Source of the DNA: Amblyomma americanum
Lineage: Eukaryota > Arthropoda > Arachnida > Ixodida > Ixodidae
Length of the DNA stretch: 64,000 nt
Direction: 5' to 3'
Assembly: GCF_052857255.1 (NCBI RefSeq)
Contig: NW_027526649.1
Span: 62,001-126,000 of the forward strand
Made by a program: the position numbers and the translations under genes. Position 1 is the first letter of the stretch. The number at the start of each line of letters is the position of its first letter. Below the pieces are notes generated by a model. It saw nothing but the letters and a program-made list of their open reading frames with translations, had not been told where the DNA came from and did not search any database. Of the stretch, positions 49,721 to 63,700 are shown piece after piece.

Positions 49721-52700
49721 GAATACATGCTTTTCGCGCAGTTATAAGAGAAAAAGTTTTGACGCGTATCAGAGGAACACTTGTAAAACCGATGTGTTCA
49801 GATTTACCTCTTTTCGGACTAAAACAGCTGGTTTCGTTGTATTAAGCACGAATACATGCTTTTCGCGCAGTTATAAGAGAAAAAGTTTTGACGCGTATCA
49901 CATGGACACTTGGAAAACCGATGTGTTCAGATCTAGCTCGTTTTGGTCTAAAACAGCTTGTTTCGTTGTATTAAGCACGAATACATGCTTTTTCGCGCAG
50001 TTATAAGAGAAAAAGATTTGACGCGTATCAGAGGAACACTTGTAAAACCGATGTGTTGTGATTTAGCTCGTTTCGGTCTAAAACAGCTTGTTTCGTTGAA
50101 CTAAGCACGAATACATGCTTTTCGCGCAGTTATAAGAGAAAAAGTTTTGACGAGTATCACGTGGATACTTGTAAAACCGATGTGTTCAGATACAGCTCGT
50201 TTTGGTATAAAACAGCTTGTTTCGTTGTTTTAGGCACGAATACATGCTTTTCGCGCAGTTATAGAAGAAAAAATTTTGACGCGTGTCACAGGGACACGTG
50301 TAAAACCGACGTGTTCAGATTTAGCTCGTTTCGGTCTAAAACAGCTTGATTCGTTGTATTAAGCACGAATACATGCTTTTCGCGCAGTTATAAGAGAAAA
50401 AGTTTTGACGAGTATCACGTGGATACTTGTAAAACCGATGTGTTCAGATACAGCTCGTTTTGGTATAAAACAGCTTGTTTCGTTGTTTTAAGCACGAATA
50501 CATGCTTTTCGCGCAGTTATAGAAGAAAAATTTTTGACGCGTATTAGGGGGACACTTAAAACTGATGTGTTCAGATTTAGCTCATCTCGGTCTAAAACAG
50601 CTTGTTTCGTTGTATTAAGCAGGAATACATGCTTTTCGCGCAGTTATAAGAGAAAAAGCTTTAAAGGCGTGTCACAGGGCACTTGTAAAACCGATGTGTT
50701 AAGATTTACCTCGTTTCGGTCTAAAACAGCTTGTTTCGTTGAACTAAGCACGAATACATGCTTTTCGCGCAGTTATAAGAGAAAAAGTTTTGACGCGTGT
50801 CACAGGGACACTTGTAAACCCGATATGTTCAGATTTAGCTCGTTTCGGTCTAAAACAGCTTGTTTCGCTGTATTAAGCAAGAATACATGCTTTTCGCGCA
50901 GTTATAAGAGAAAAAGTTTGGACGCGTGTCACAGGGACACTTGTAAAACCGATGTGTTCAGATTTAGCTCGTTTCGGTCTAAAACAGCTTGTTTCGTTGT
51001 ATTAAGCACGAATACATGCTTCTCGCGCAGTTATAAGAGAAAAAGTTTTGACGCGTATCAGAGGAACACTTGTAAAACCGATGTGTTGTGATTTAGCTCG
51101 TTTCGGTCTAAAACAGCTTGTTTCGCTGTATTAAGCAGGAATACATGCTTTTCGCGCAGTTATAAGAGAAAAAGTTTGAAAGGCGTGTCACAGGGACACT
51201 TGTAAAACCGATGTGTTCAGATTTACCTCGTTTCGGTCTAAAACAGCTTGTTTCGTTGAACTAAGCACGAATACATGCTTTTCGCGCAGTGATAAGAGAA
51301 AAAAGTTTTGTCGCGTATCAGAGGAACACTTGTAAAACCGATGTGTTGTCATTTAGCTCGTTTCGGTCTAAAAGAGCTTGTTTCGCTGTATTAAGCAAGG
51401 ATACATGCTTTTCGCGCAGTTATAAGAGAAAAAGTTTTGACGCGTGTCACAGGGACACTTGTAAAACCGATGTGTTCAGACTTAGCTCGTTTCGGTCTAA
51501 AACAGCTTGTTTCGTTGTATTAAGCACGAATACATGCTTTTCGCGCAGTTATAAGAGAAAAAGTTTTGACGCGTATCAGAGGAACACTTGTAAAACCGAT
51601 GTGTTGTGATTTAGCTCGTTTCGGTCTAAAACAGCTTCTTTCGCTGTATTAAGCACGAATACATGCTTTTCGCGCAGTTATAAGAGAAAAAGTTTTGACG
51701 CGTATCAGAGGAACACTTGTAAAACCGATGTGTGGTGATTTAGCTCGTTTCGGTCTAAAACAACTTGTTTCGCTGTAATAAGCAAGAATACATGCTTTTC
51801 GCGCAGGTATAAGATAAAAAGATTTGACGCGTATCAGAGGAACACTTGTAAAACCGATGTGTTGTGATTTAGCTCGTTTCGGTCTAAAACAGCTTGTTTC
51901 GTTGTATTAAGCAAGAATACATGCTTTTCGCGCAGTTATAAGATAAAAAGATTTGACGCGTATCAGAGGAACACTTGTAAAACCGATGTGTTGTGATTTA
52001 GCTCGTTTCGGTCTAAAACAGCTTGTTTCGCTGTATTAAGCAGGAATACATGCTTTTCGCGCAGTTATAAGAGAAAAAGTTTTAAAGGCGTGTCACAGGG
52101 ACACTTGTAAAACCGATGTGTTCAGATTTAGCTCGTTTCGGTCTAAAACAGCTTGTTTCGTTGTACTAAGCACGAATACATGCTTTTCGCGCAGTTATAA
52201 GAGAAAAAGTTTTGACGCGTATCAGAGGAACACTTGTAAAACCGATGTGTTGTGATTTAGCTCGTTTCGGTCTAAAACAGCTTGTTTCGCTGTATTAAGC
52301 AAGAATACATGCTTTTTGCGCCGTTATAAGAGAAAACGTTTTGACTAGTATCACGTGGAACACTTATAATACCGATGTGTTGTGATTTGGCTCGTTTCGG
52401 TCTAAAACAGCTTGTTTCGTTGTATTAAGCAAGAATACATGCTTTTCGCGCAGTTATAAGAGAAAAAGTTTTGACGCGTATCAGAGGAACACTTGTAAAA
52501 CCGATGTGTTCAGATTTACCTCTTTTCGGACTAAAACAGCTGGTTTCGTTGTATTAAGCACGAATACATGCTTTTCGCGCAGTTATAAGAGAAAAAGTTT
52601 TGACGCGTATCACATGGACACTTGGAAAACCGATGTGTTCAGATCTAGCTCGTTTTGGTCTAAAACAGCTTGTTTCGTTGTATTAAGCACGAATACATGC

Positions 52701-55700
52701 TTTTTCGCGCAGTTATAAGAGAAAAAGATTTGACGCGTATCAGAGGAACACTTGTAAAACCGATGTGTTGTGATTTAGCTCGTTTCGGTCTAAAACAGCT
52801 TGTTTCGCTGTATTAGGCAGGAATACATGCTTTTCGCGCAGTTATGAGAAAAAGTTTGAAAGGCGTGTCACAGGGACACTTGTAAAACCGATGTGTTCAG
52901 ATTTACCTCGTTTCGGTCTAAAACAGCTTGTTTCGTTGAACTAAGCACGAATACATGCTTTTCGCGCAGTTATAAGAGAAAAAGTTTTGACGAGTATCAC
53001 GTGGATACTTGTAAAACCGATGTGTTCAGATACAGCTCGTTTTGGTACAAAACAGCTTGTTTCGTTGTTTTAGGCACGAATACATGCTTTTCGCGCAGTT
53101 ATAGAAGAAAAAATTTTGACGCGTGTCACAGGGACACGTGTAAAACCGACGTGTTCAGATTTAGCTCGTTTCGGTCTAAAACAGCTTGATTCGTTGTATT
53201 AAGCACGAATACATGCTTTTCGCGCAGTTATAAGAGAAAAAGTTTTGACGAGTATCACGTGGATACTTGTAAAACCGATGTGTTCAGATACAGCTCGTTT
53301 TGGTATAAAACAGCTTGTTTCGTTGTTTTAAGCACGAATACATGCTTTTCGCGCAGTTATAAGAGAAAAAGTTTTGACGCGTATCAGAGGAACACTTGTA
53401 AAACCGATGTGTTCAGATTTACCTCTTTTCGGACTAAAACAGCTGGTTTCGTTGTATTAAGCACGAATACATGCTTTTCGCGCAGTTATAAGAGAAAAAG
53501 TTTTGACGCGTATCACATGGACACTTGGAAAACCGATGTGTTCAGATCTAGCTCGTTTTGGTCTAAAACAGCTTGTTTCGTTGTATTAAGCACGAATACA
53601 TGCTTTTTCGCGCAGTTATAAGAGAAAAAGATTTGACGCGTATCAGAGGAACACTTGTAAAACCGATGTGTTGTGATTTAGCTCGTTTCGGTCTAAAACA
53701 GCTTGTTTCGTTGAACTAAGCACGAATACATGCTTTTCGCGCAGTTATAAGAGAAAAAGTTTTGACGAGTATCACGTGGATACTTGTAAAACCGATGTGT
53801 TCAGATACAGCTCGTTTTGGTATAAAACAGCTTGTTTCGTTGTTTTAGGCACGAATACATGCTTTTCGCGCAGTTATAGAAGAAAAAATTTTGACGCGTG
53901 TCACAGGGACACGTGTAAAACCGACGTGTTCAGATTTAGCTCGTTTCGGTCTAAAACAGCTTGATTCGTTGTATTAAGCACGAATACATGCTTTTCGCGC
54001 AGTTATAAGAGAAAAAGTTTTGACGAGTATCACGTGGATACTTGTAAAACCGATGTGTTCAGATACAGCTCGTTTTGGTATAAAACAGCTTGTTTCGTTG
54101 TTTTAAGCACGAATACATGCTTTTCGCGCAGTTATAGAAGAAAAATTTTTGACGCGTATTAGGGGGACACTTAAAACTGATGTGTTCAGATTTAGCTCAT
54201 CTCGGTCTAAAACAGCTTGTTTCGTTGTATTAAGCAGGAATACATGCTTTTCGCGCAGTTATAAGAGAAAAAGCTTTAAAGGCGTGTCACAGGGCACTTG
54301 TAAAACCGATGTGTTAAGATTTACCTCGTTTCGGTCTAAAACAGCTTGTTTCGTTGAACTAAGCACGAATACATGCTTTTCGCGCAGTTATAAGAGAAAA
54401 AGTTTTGACGCGTGTCACAGGGACACTTGTAAACCCGATATGTTCAGATTTAGCTCGTTTCGGTCTAAAACAGCTTGTTTCGCTGTATTAAGCAAGAATA
54501 CATGCTTTTCGCGCAGTTATAAGAGAAAAAGTTTGGACGCGTGTCACAGGGACACTTGTAAAACCGATGTGTTCAGATTTAGCTCGTTTCGGTCTAAAAC
54601 AGCTTGTTTCGTTGTATTAAGCACGAATACATGCTTCTCGCGCAGTTATAAGAGAAAAAGTTTTGACGCGTATCAGAGGAACACTTGTAAAACCGATGTG
54701 TTGTGATTTAGCTCGTTTCGGTCTAAAACAGCTTGTTTCGCTGTATTAAGCAGGAATACATGCTTTTCGCGCAGTTATAAGAGAAAAAGTTTGAAAGGCG
54801 TGTCACAGGGACACTTGTAAAACCGATGTGTTCAGATTTACCTCGTTTCGGTCTAAAACAGCTTGTTTCGTTGAACTAAGCACGAATACATGCTTTTCGC
54901 GCAGTGATAAGAGAAAAAAGTTTTGTCGCGTATCAGAGGAACACTTGTAAAACCGATGTGTTGTCATTTAGCTCGTTTCGGTCTAAAAGAGCTTGTTTCG
55001 CTGTATTAAGCAAGGATACATGCTTTTCGCGCAGTTATAAGAGAAAAAGTTTTGACGCGTGTCACAGGGACACTTGTAAACCCGATGTGTTCAGACTTAG
55101 CTCGTTTCGGTCTAAAACAGCTTGTTTCGTTGTATTAAGCACGAATACATGCTTTTCGCGCAGTTATAAGAGAAAAAGTTTTGACGCGTATCAGAGGAAC
55201 ACTTGTAAAACCGATGTGTTGTGATTTAGCTCGTTTCGGTCTAAAACAGCTTCTTTCGCTGTATTAAGCACGAATACATGCTTTTCGCGCAGTTATAAGA
55301 GAAAAAGTTTTGACGCGTATCAGAGGAACACTTGTAAAACCGATGTGTGGTGATTTAGCTCGTTTCGGTCTAAAACAACTTGTTTCGCTGTAATAAGCAA
55401 GAATACATGCTTTTCGCGCAGGTATAAGATAAAAAGATTTGACGCGTATCAGAGGAACACTTGTAAAACCGATGTGTTGTGATTTAGCTCGTTTCGGTCT
55501 AAAACAGCTTGTTTCGTTGTATTAAGCAAGAATACATGCTTTTCGCGCAGTTATAAGATAAAAAGATTTGACGCGTATCAGAGGAACACTTGTAAAACCG
55601 ATGTGTTGTGATTTAGCTCGTTTCGGTCTAAAACAGCTTGTTTCGCTGTATTAAGCAGGAATACATGCTTTTCGCGCAGTTATAAGAGAAAAAGTTTTAA

Positions 55701-56976
55701 AGGCGTGTCACAGGGACACTTGTAAAACCGATGTGTTCAGATTTAGCTCGTTTCGGTCTAAAACAGCTTGTTTCGTTGTACTAAGCACGAATACATGCTT
55801 TTCGCGCAGTTATAAGAGAAAAAGTTTTGACGCGTATCAGAGGAACACTTGTAAAACCGATGTGTTGTGATTTAGCTCGTTTCGGTCTAAAACAGCTTGT
55901 TTCGCTGTATTAAGCAAGAATACATGCTTTTTGCGCCGTTATAAGAGAAAACGTTTTGACTAGTATCACGTGGAACACTTATAATACCGATGTGTTGTGA
56001 TTTGGCTCGTTTCGGTCTAAAACAGCTTGTTTCGTTGTATTAAGCAAGAATACATGCTTTTCGCGCAGTTATAAGAGAAAAAGTTTTGACGCGTATCAGA
56101 GGAACACTTGTAAAACCGATGTGTTCAGATTTACCTCTTTTCGGACTAAAACAGCTGGTTTCGTTGTATTAAGCACGAATACATGCTTTTCGCGCAGTTA
56201 TAAGAGAAAAAGTTTTGACGCGTATCACATGGACACTTGGAAAACCGATGTGTTCAGATCTAGCTCGTTTTGGTCTAAAACAGCTTGTTTCGTTGTATTA
56301 AGCACGAATACATGCTTTTTCGCGCAGTTATAAGAGAAAAAGATTTGACGCGTATCAGAGGAACACTTGTAAAACCGATGTGTTGTGATTTAGCTCGTTT
56401 CGGTCTAAAACAGCTTGTTTCGCTGTATTAGGCAGGAATACATGCTTTTCGCGCAGTTATGAGAAAAAGTTTGAAAGGCGTGTCACAGGGACACTTGTAA
56501 AACCGATGTGTTCAGATTTACCTCGTTTCGGTCTAAAACAGCTTGTTTCGTTGAACTAAGCACGAATACATGCTTTTCGCGCAGTTATAAGAGAAAAAGT
56601 TTTGACGAGTATCACGTGGATACTTGTAAAACCGATGTGTTCAGATACAGCTCGTTTTGGTATAAAACAGCTTGTTTCGTTGTTTTAGGCACGAATACAT
56701 GCTTTTCGCGCAGTTATAGAAGAAAAAATTTTGACGCGTGTCACAGGGACACGTGTAAAACCGACGTGTTCAGATTTAGCTCGTTTCGGTCTAAAACAGC
56801 TTGATTCGTTGTATTAAGCACGAATACATGCTTTTCGCGCAGTTATAAGAGAAAAAGTTTTGACGAGTATCACGTGGATACTTGTAAAACCGATGTGTTC
56901 AGATACAGCTCGTTTTGGTATAAAACAGCTTGTTTCGTTGTTTTAAGCACGAATACATGCTTTTCGCGCAGTTATA
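49721..56976 (+). repeat. 3,615-bp tandem duplication (28 monomers)
   Basis: Bases 49721-53361 align to 53336-56976 at a constant offset of 3615, back to back. I saw only two differences by eye: GGTACAAAAC near 53046 against GGTATAAAAC, and GTAAAACCGATG near 51466 against GTAAACCCGATG near 55081. The left copy joins the right copy within 53336-53361, where a class C monomer passes into a class H monomer across the invariant GAATACATGCTTTTCGCGCA block. Confidence 0.93.
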
Positions 56977-59900
56977 GAAGAAAAATTTTTGACGCGTATT
57001 AGGGGGACACTTAAAACTGATGTGTTCAGATTTAGCTCATCTCGGTCTAAAACAGCTTGTTTCGTTGTATTAAGCAGGAATACATGCTTTTCGCGCAGTT
57101 ATAAGAGAAAAAGCTTTAAAGGCGTGTCACAGGGACACTTGTAAAACCGATGTGTTAAGATTTACCTCGTTTCGGTCTAAAACAGCTTGTTTCGTTGAAC
57201 TAAGCACGAATACATGCTTTTCGCGCAGTTATAAGAGAAAAAGTTTTGACGCGTGTCACAGGGACACTTGTAAACCCGATATGTTCAGATTTAGCTCGTT
57301 TCGGTCTAAAACAGCTTGTTTCGCTGTATTAAGCAAGAATACATGCTTTTCGCGCAGTTATAAGAGAAAAAGTTTGGACGCGTGTCACAGGGACACTTGT
57401 AAAACCGATGTGTTCAGATTTAGCTCGTTTCGGTCTAAAACAGCTTGTTTCGTTGTATTAAGCACGAATACATGCTTCTCGCGCAGTTATAAGAGAAAAA
57501 AGTTTTGACGCGTATCAGAGGAACACTTGTAAAACCGATGTGTTGTGATTTAGCTCGTTTCGGTCTAAAACAGCTTGTTTCGCTGTATTAAGCAGGAATA
57601 CATGCTTTTCGCGCAGTTATAAGAGAAAAAGTTTGAAAGGCGTGTCACAGGGACACTTGTAAAACCGATGTGTTAAGATTTACCTCGTTTCGGTCTAAAA
57701 CAGCTTGTTTCGTTGAACTAAGCACGAATACATGCTTTTCGCGCAGTGATAAGGGAAAAAAGTTTTGTCGCGTATCAGAGGAACACTTGTAAAACCGATG
57801 TGTTGTCATTTAGCTCGTTTCGGTCTAAAAGAGCTTGTTTCGCTGTATTAAGCAAGGATACATGCTTTTCGCGCAGTTATAAGAGAAAAAGTTTTGACGC
57901 GTGTCACAGGGACACTTGTAAAACCGATGTGTTCAGACTTAGCTCGTTTCGGTCTAAAACAGCTTGTTTCGTTGTATTAAGCACGAATACATGCTTTTCG
58001 CGCAGTTATAAGAGAAAAAGTTTTGACGCGTATCAGAGGAACACTTGTAAAACCGATGTGTTGTGATTTAGCTCGTTTCGGTCTAAAACAGCTTCTTTCG
58101 CTGTATTAAGCACGAATACATGCTTTTCGCGCAGTTATAAGAGAAAAAGTTTTGACGCGTATCAGAGGAACACTTGTAAAACCGATGTGTGGTGATTTAG
58201 CTCGTTTCGGTCTAAAACAACTTGTTTCGCTGTAATAAGCAAGAATACATGCTTTTCGCGCAGGTATAAGATAAAAAGATTTGACGCGTATCAGAGGAAC
58301 ACTTGTAAACCGATGTGTTGTGATTTAGCTCGTTTCGGTCTAAAAACAGCTTGTTTTGCTGTATTAAGCAGGAATACATGCTTTTCGCGCAGTTATAAGA
58401 GAAAAAGTTTTAAAGGCGTGTCACAGGGACACTTGTAAAACCGATGTGTTCAGATTTACCTTGTTTCGGTCTAAAACAGCTTGTTTCGTTGTATTAAGCA
58501 AGAATACATGCTTTTCGCGCAGTTATAAGATAAAAAGATTTGACGCGTATCAGAGGAACACTTGTAAAACCGATGTGTTGTGATTTAGCTCGTTTCGGTC
58601 TAAAACAGCTTGTTTCGCTGTATTAAGCAGGAATACATGCTTTTCGCGCAGTTATAAGAGAAAAAGTTTTAAAGGCGTGTCACAGGGACACTTGTAAAAC
58701 CGATGTGTTCAGATTTAGCTCGTTTCGGTCTAAAACAGCTTGTTTCGTTGTATTAAGCACGAATACATGCTTTTCGCGCAGTTATAAGAGAAAAAGTTTG
58801 ACGCGTATCAGAGGAACACTTGTAAAACCGATGTGTTGTGATTTAGCTCGTTTCGGTCTAAAACAGCTTGTTTCGCTGTATTAAGCAAGAATACATGCTT
58901 TTCGCGCCGTTATAAGAGAAAACGTTTTGACTAGTATCACGTGGAACACTTATAATACCGATGTGTTGTGATTTGGCTCGTTTCGGTCTAAAACAGCTTG
59001 TTTCGTTGTATTAAGCAAGAATACATGCTTTTCGCGCAGTTATAAGAGAAAAAGTTTTGACGCGTATCAGAGGAACACTTGTAAAACCGATGTGTTCAGA
59101 TTTACCTCTTTTCGGACTAAAACAGCTGGTTTCGTTGTATTAAGCACGAATACATGCTTTTCGCGCAGTTATAAGAGAAAAAGTTTTGACGCGTATCACA
59201 TGGACACTTGGAAAACCGATGTGTTCAGATCTAGCTCGTTTTGGTCTAAAACAGCTTGTTTCGTTGTATTAAGCACGAATACATGCTTTTCGCGCAGTTA
59301 TAAGAGAAAAAGATTTGACGCGTATCAGAGGAACACTTGTAAAACCGATGTGTTGTGATTTAGCTCGTTTCGGTCTAAAACAGCTTGTTTCGCTGTATTA
59401 AGCAGGAATACATGCTTTTTCGCGCAGTTATAAGAGAAAAAGTTTGAAAGGCGTGTCACAGGGACACTTGTAAAACCGATGTGTTCAGATTTACCTCGTT
59501 TCGGTCTAAAACAGCTTGTTTCGTTGAACTAAGCACGAATACATGCTTTCGCGCAGTGATAAGAGAAAAAAGTTTTGTCGCGTATCAGAGGAACACTTGT
59601 AAAACCGATGTGTTGTCATTTAGCTCGTTCGGTCTAAAAGAGCTTGTTTCGCTGTATTAAGCAAGGATACATGCTTTTCGCGCAGTTATAAGAGAAAAAG
59701 TTTTGACGCGTGTCACAGGGACACGTGTAAACCGACGTGTTCAGATTTAGCTCGTTTCGGTCTAAAACAGCTTGATTCGTTGTATTAAGCACGAATACAT
59801 GCTTTTCGCGCAGTTATAAGAGAAAAAGTTTTGACGAGTATCACGTGGATACTTGTAAAACCGATGTGTTCAGATACAGCTCGTTTTGGTATAAAAACAG

Positions 59901-60702
59901 CTTGTTTCGTTGTTTTAAGCACGAATACATGCTTTTCGCGCAGTTATAGAAGAAAAATTTTTGACGCGTATTAGGGGGACACTTAAAACTGATGTGTTCA
60001 GATTTAGCTCATCTCGGTCTAAAACAGCTTGTTTCGTTGTATTAAGCAGGAATACATGCTTTTCGCGCAGTTATAAGAGAAAAAGTTTTAAAGGCGTGTC
60101 ACAGGGACACTTGTAAAACCGATGTGTTAAGATTTACCTCGTTTCGGTCTAAAACAGCTTGTTTCGTTGAACTAAGCACGAATACATGCTTTTCGCGCAG
60201 TTATAAGAGAAAAAAGTTTTGACGCGTATCAGAGGAACACTTGTAAAACCGATGTGTTGTGATTTAGCTCGTTTCGGTCTAAAACAGCTTGTTTCGCTGT
60301 ATAAAGCAAGAATACGTGCTTTTCGCGCTGTTATAAGAGAAAAAGTTTTGACGCGTATCATAGGAACACTTGTAAAACCGATGTGTTGTGGTTTAGCTCG
60401 TTTCGGTCTAAAACAGCTTGTTTCGCTGTATTAAGCAAGAATACATGCTTTTCGCGCAGTTATAAGAGAAAAAGTTTTGACGCGTATCAGAGGAACACTT
60501 GTAAAACAATGTGTTGTGATTTAGCTCGTTTCGGTCTAAAACAGCTTGTTTCGTTGTATTAAGCACGAATACATTCTTTTCGCGCAGTTATAAGAGAAAA
60601 AGTTTTGACGCGTATCAGAGGAACACTTGTAAAACCGATGTGTGGTGATTTAGCTCTTTTCGGTCTAAAACAACTTGTTTCGTATTATTAAGCAAGAATA
60701 CG

Positions 60703-63700
60703 TGCTTTTCGCGCAGTAATAAGAGAAAAAGTTTTGAAGCGTGTCACAGGGACACTCGTAAAACCGATGTGTTCAGATTTACCTCGTTTCGGTCTAAAAC
60801 AACTTGTTTCGCTGTATTAAGCAAGAATACATGCTTTTCGCGCAGTTATAAGAGAAAAAGTTTTGACGCGTGTCACAGGGACACTTGTAAACCCGATATG
60901 TTCAGATTTAGCTCGTTTCGGTCTAAAACAGCTTGTTTCGCTGTATTAAGCAAGAATACATGCTTTTCGCGCAGTTATAAGAGAAAAAGTTTGGACGCGT
61001 GTCACAGGGACACTTGTAAAACCGATGTGTTCAGATTTAGCTCGTTTCGGTCTAAAACAGCTTGTTTCGTTGTATTAAGCACGAATACATGCTTCTCGCG
61101 CAGTTATAAGAGAAAAAGTTTTGACGCGTATCAGAGGAACACTTGTAAAACCGATGTGTTATGATTTAGCTCGTTTCGGTCTAAAACAGCTTGTTTCGCT
61201 GTATTAAGCAGGAATACATGCTTTTCGCGCAGTTATAAGAGAAAAGTTTGAAAGGCGGGTGTCACAGGGACACTTGTAAAACCGATGTGTTCAGATTTAC
61301 CTCGTTTCGGTCTAAAACAGCTTGTTTCGTTGAACTAAGCACGAATACATGCTTTTCGAGCAGTGATAAGAGAAAAAAGTTTTGTCGCGTATCAGAGGAA
61401 CACTTGTAAAACCGATGTGTTGTCATTTAGCTCGTTTCGGTCTAAAAGAGCTTGTTTCGCTGTATTAAGCAAGGATACATGCTTTTCGCGCAGTTATAAG
61501 AGAAAAAGTTTTGACGCGTGTCACAGGGACACTTGTAAAACCGATGTGTTCAGACTTAGCTCGTTTCGGTCTAAAACAGCTTGTTTCGTTGTATTAAGCA
61601 CGAATACATGCTTTTCGCGCAGTTATAAGAGAAAAAGTTTTGACGCGTATCAGAGGAACACTTGTAAAACCGATGTGTTGTGATTTAGCTCGTTTCGGTC
61701 TAAAACAGCTTCTTTCGCTGTATTAAGCACGAATACATGCTTTTCGCGCAGTTATAAGAGAAAAAGTTTTGACGCGTATCAGAGGAACACTTGTAAAACC
61801 GATGTGTGGTGATTTAGCTCGTTTCGGTCTAAAACAACTTGTTTCGCTGTAATAAGCAAGAATACATGCTTTTCGCGCAGGTATAAGATAAAAAGATTTG
61901 ACGCGTATCAGAGGAACACTTGTAAAACCGATGTGTTGTGATTTAGCTCGTTTCGGTCTAAAACAGCTTGTTTCGCTGTATTAAGCAGGAATACATGCTT
62001 TTCGCGCAGTTATAAGAGAAAAAGTTTTAAAGGCGTGTCACAGGGACACTTGTAAAACCGATGTGTTCAGATTTACCTTGTTTCGGTCTAAAACAGCTTG
62101 TTTCGTTGTATTAAGCAAGAATACATGCTTTTCGCGCAGTTATAAGATAAAAAGATTTGACGCGTATCAGAGGAACACTTGTAAAACCGATGTGTTGTGA
62201 TTTAGCTCGTTTCGGTCTAAAACAGCTTGTTTCGCTGTATTAAGCAGGAATACATGCTTTTCGCGCAGTTATAAGAGAAAAAGTTTTAAAGGCGTGTCAC
62301 AGGGACACTTGTAAAACCGATGTGTTCAGATTTAGCTCGTTTCGGTCTAAAACAGCTTGTTTCGTTGTATTAAGCACGAATACATGCCTTTCGCGCAGTT
62401 ATAAGAGAAAAAGTTTTGACGCGTATCAGAGGAACACTTGTAAAACCGATGTGTTGTGATTTAGCTCGTTTCGGTCTAAAACAGCTTGTTTCGCTGTATT
62501 AAGCAAGAATACATGCTTTTCGCGCCGTTATAAGAGAAAACGTTTTGACTAGTATCACGTGGAACACTTATAATACCGATGTGTTGTGATTTGGCTCGTT
62601 TCGGTCTAAAACAGCTTGTTTCGTTGTATTAAGCAAGAATACATGCTTTTCGCGCAGTTATAAGAGAAAAAGTTTTGACGCGTATCAGAGGAACACTTGT
62701 AAAACCGATGTGTTCAGATTTACCTCTTTTCGGACTAAAACAGCTGGTTTCGTTGTATTAAGCACGAATACATGCTTTTCGCGCAGTTATAAGAGAAAAA
62801 GTTTTGACGCGTATCACATGGACACTTGGAAAACCGATGTGTTCAGATCTAGCTCGTTTTGGTCTAAAACAGCTTGTTTCGTTGTATTAAGCACGAATAC
62901 ATGCTTTTCGCGCAGTTATAAGAGAAAAAGATTTGACGCGTATCAGAGGAACACTTGTAAAACCGATGTGTTGTGATTTAGCTCGTTTCGGTCTAAAACA
63001 GCTTGTTTCGCTGTATTAAGCAGGAATACATGCTTTTCGCGCAGTTATAAGAGAAAAAGTTTGAAAGGCGTGTCACAGGGACACTTGTAAAACCGATGTG
63101 TTCAGATTTACCTCGTTTCGGTCTAAAACAGCTTGTTTCGTTGAACTAAGCACGAATACATGCTTTTCGCGCAGTGATAAGAGAAAAAAGTTTTGTCGCG
63201 TATCAGAGGAACACTTGTAAAACCGATGTGTTGTCATTTAGCTCGTTTCGGTCTAAAAGAGCTTGTTTCGCTGTATTAAGCAAGGATACATGCTTTTCGC
63301 GCAGTTATAAGAGAAAAAGTTTTGACGCGTGTCACAGGGACACTTGTAAAACCGATGTGTTCAGACTTAGCTCGTTTCGGTCTAAAACAGCTTGTTTCGT
63401 TGTATTAAGCACGAATACATGCTTTTCGCGCAGTTATAAGAGAAAAAGTTTTGACGCGTATCAGAGGAACACTTGTAAAACCGATGTGTTGTGATTTAGC
63501 TCGTTTCGGTCTAAAACAGCTTCTTTCGCTGTATTAAGCACGAATACATGCTTTTCGCGCAGTTATAAGAGAAAAAGTTTTGACGCGTATCAGAGGAACA
63601 CTTGTAAAACCGATGTGTGGTGATTTAGCTCGTTTCGGTCTAAAACAACTTGTTTCGCTGTAATAAGCAAGAATACATGCTTTTCGCGCAGCTATAAGAT

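Larger units (their letters stand above)
45978..60702 (+). repeat. HOR unit 18 (about 114 monomers, anchorless)
   Basis: No CACTCG anchor occurs between 45978 and 60703. Inside, blocks with the private variants GTTTTGTCGCG (46637, 48447, 51289, 54904, 57746, 61363, 63174) and SpeI site ACTAGT recur at spacings of about 1810, 2842, 3615, 2842, 3617 and 1811 bp, that is 14, 22, 28, 22, 28 and 14 monomers. A younger sub-family has expanded here. Confidence 0.8.

Noticed and set aside
1564..63494. Dozens of plus-strand open stretches of 60-250 codons encoding a 43-residue Ser/Cys/Lys-rich repeat
   Set aside because: They follow from a unit length divisible by three. Most start at GTG or TTG, stop at the class A TGA or at small indels, and have no signal peptide, domain, promoter or splice pattern that I can identify. 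I list only the longest as 'other'.
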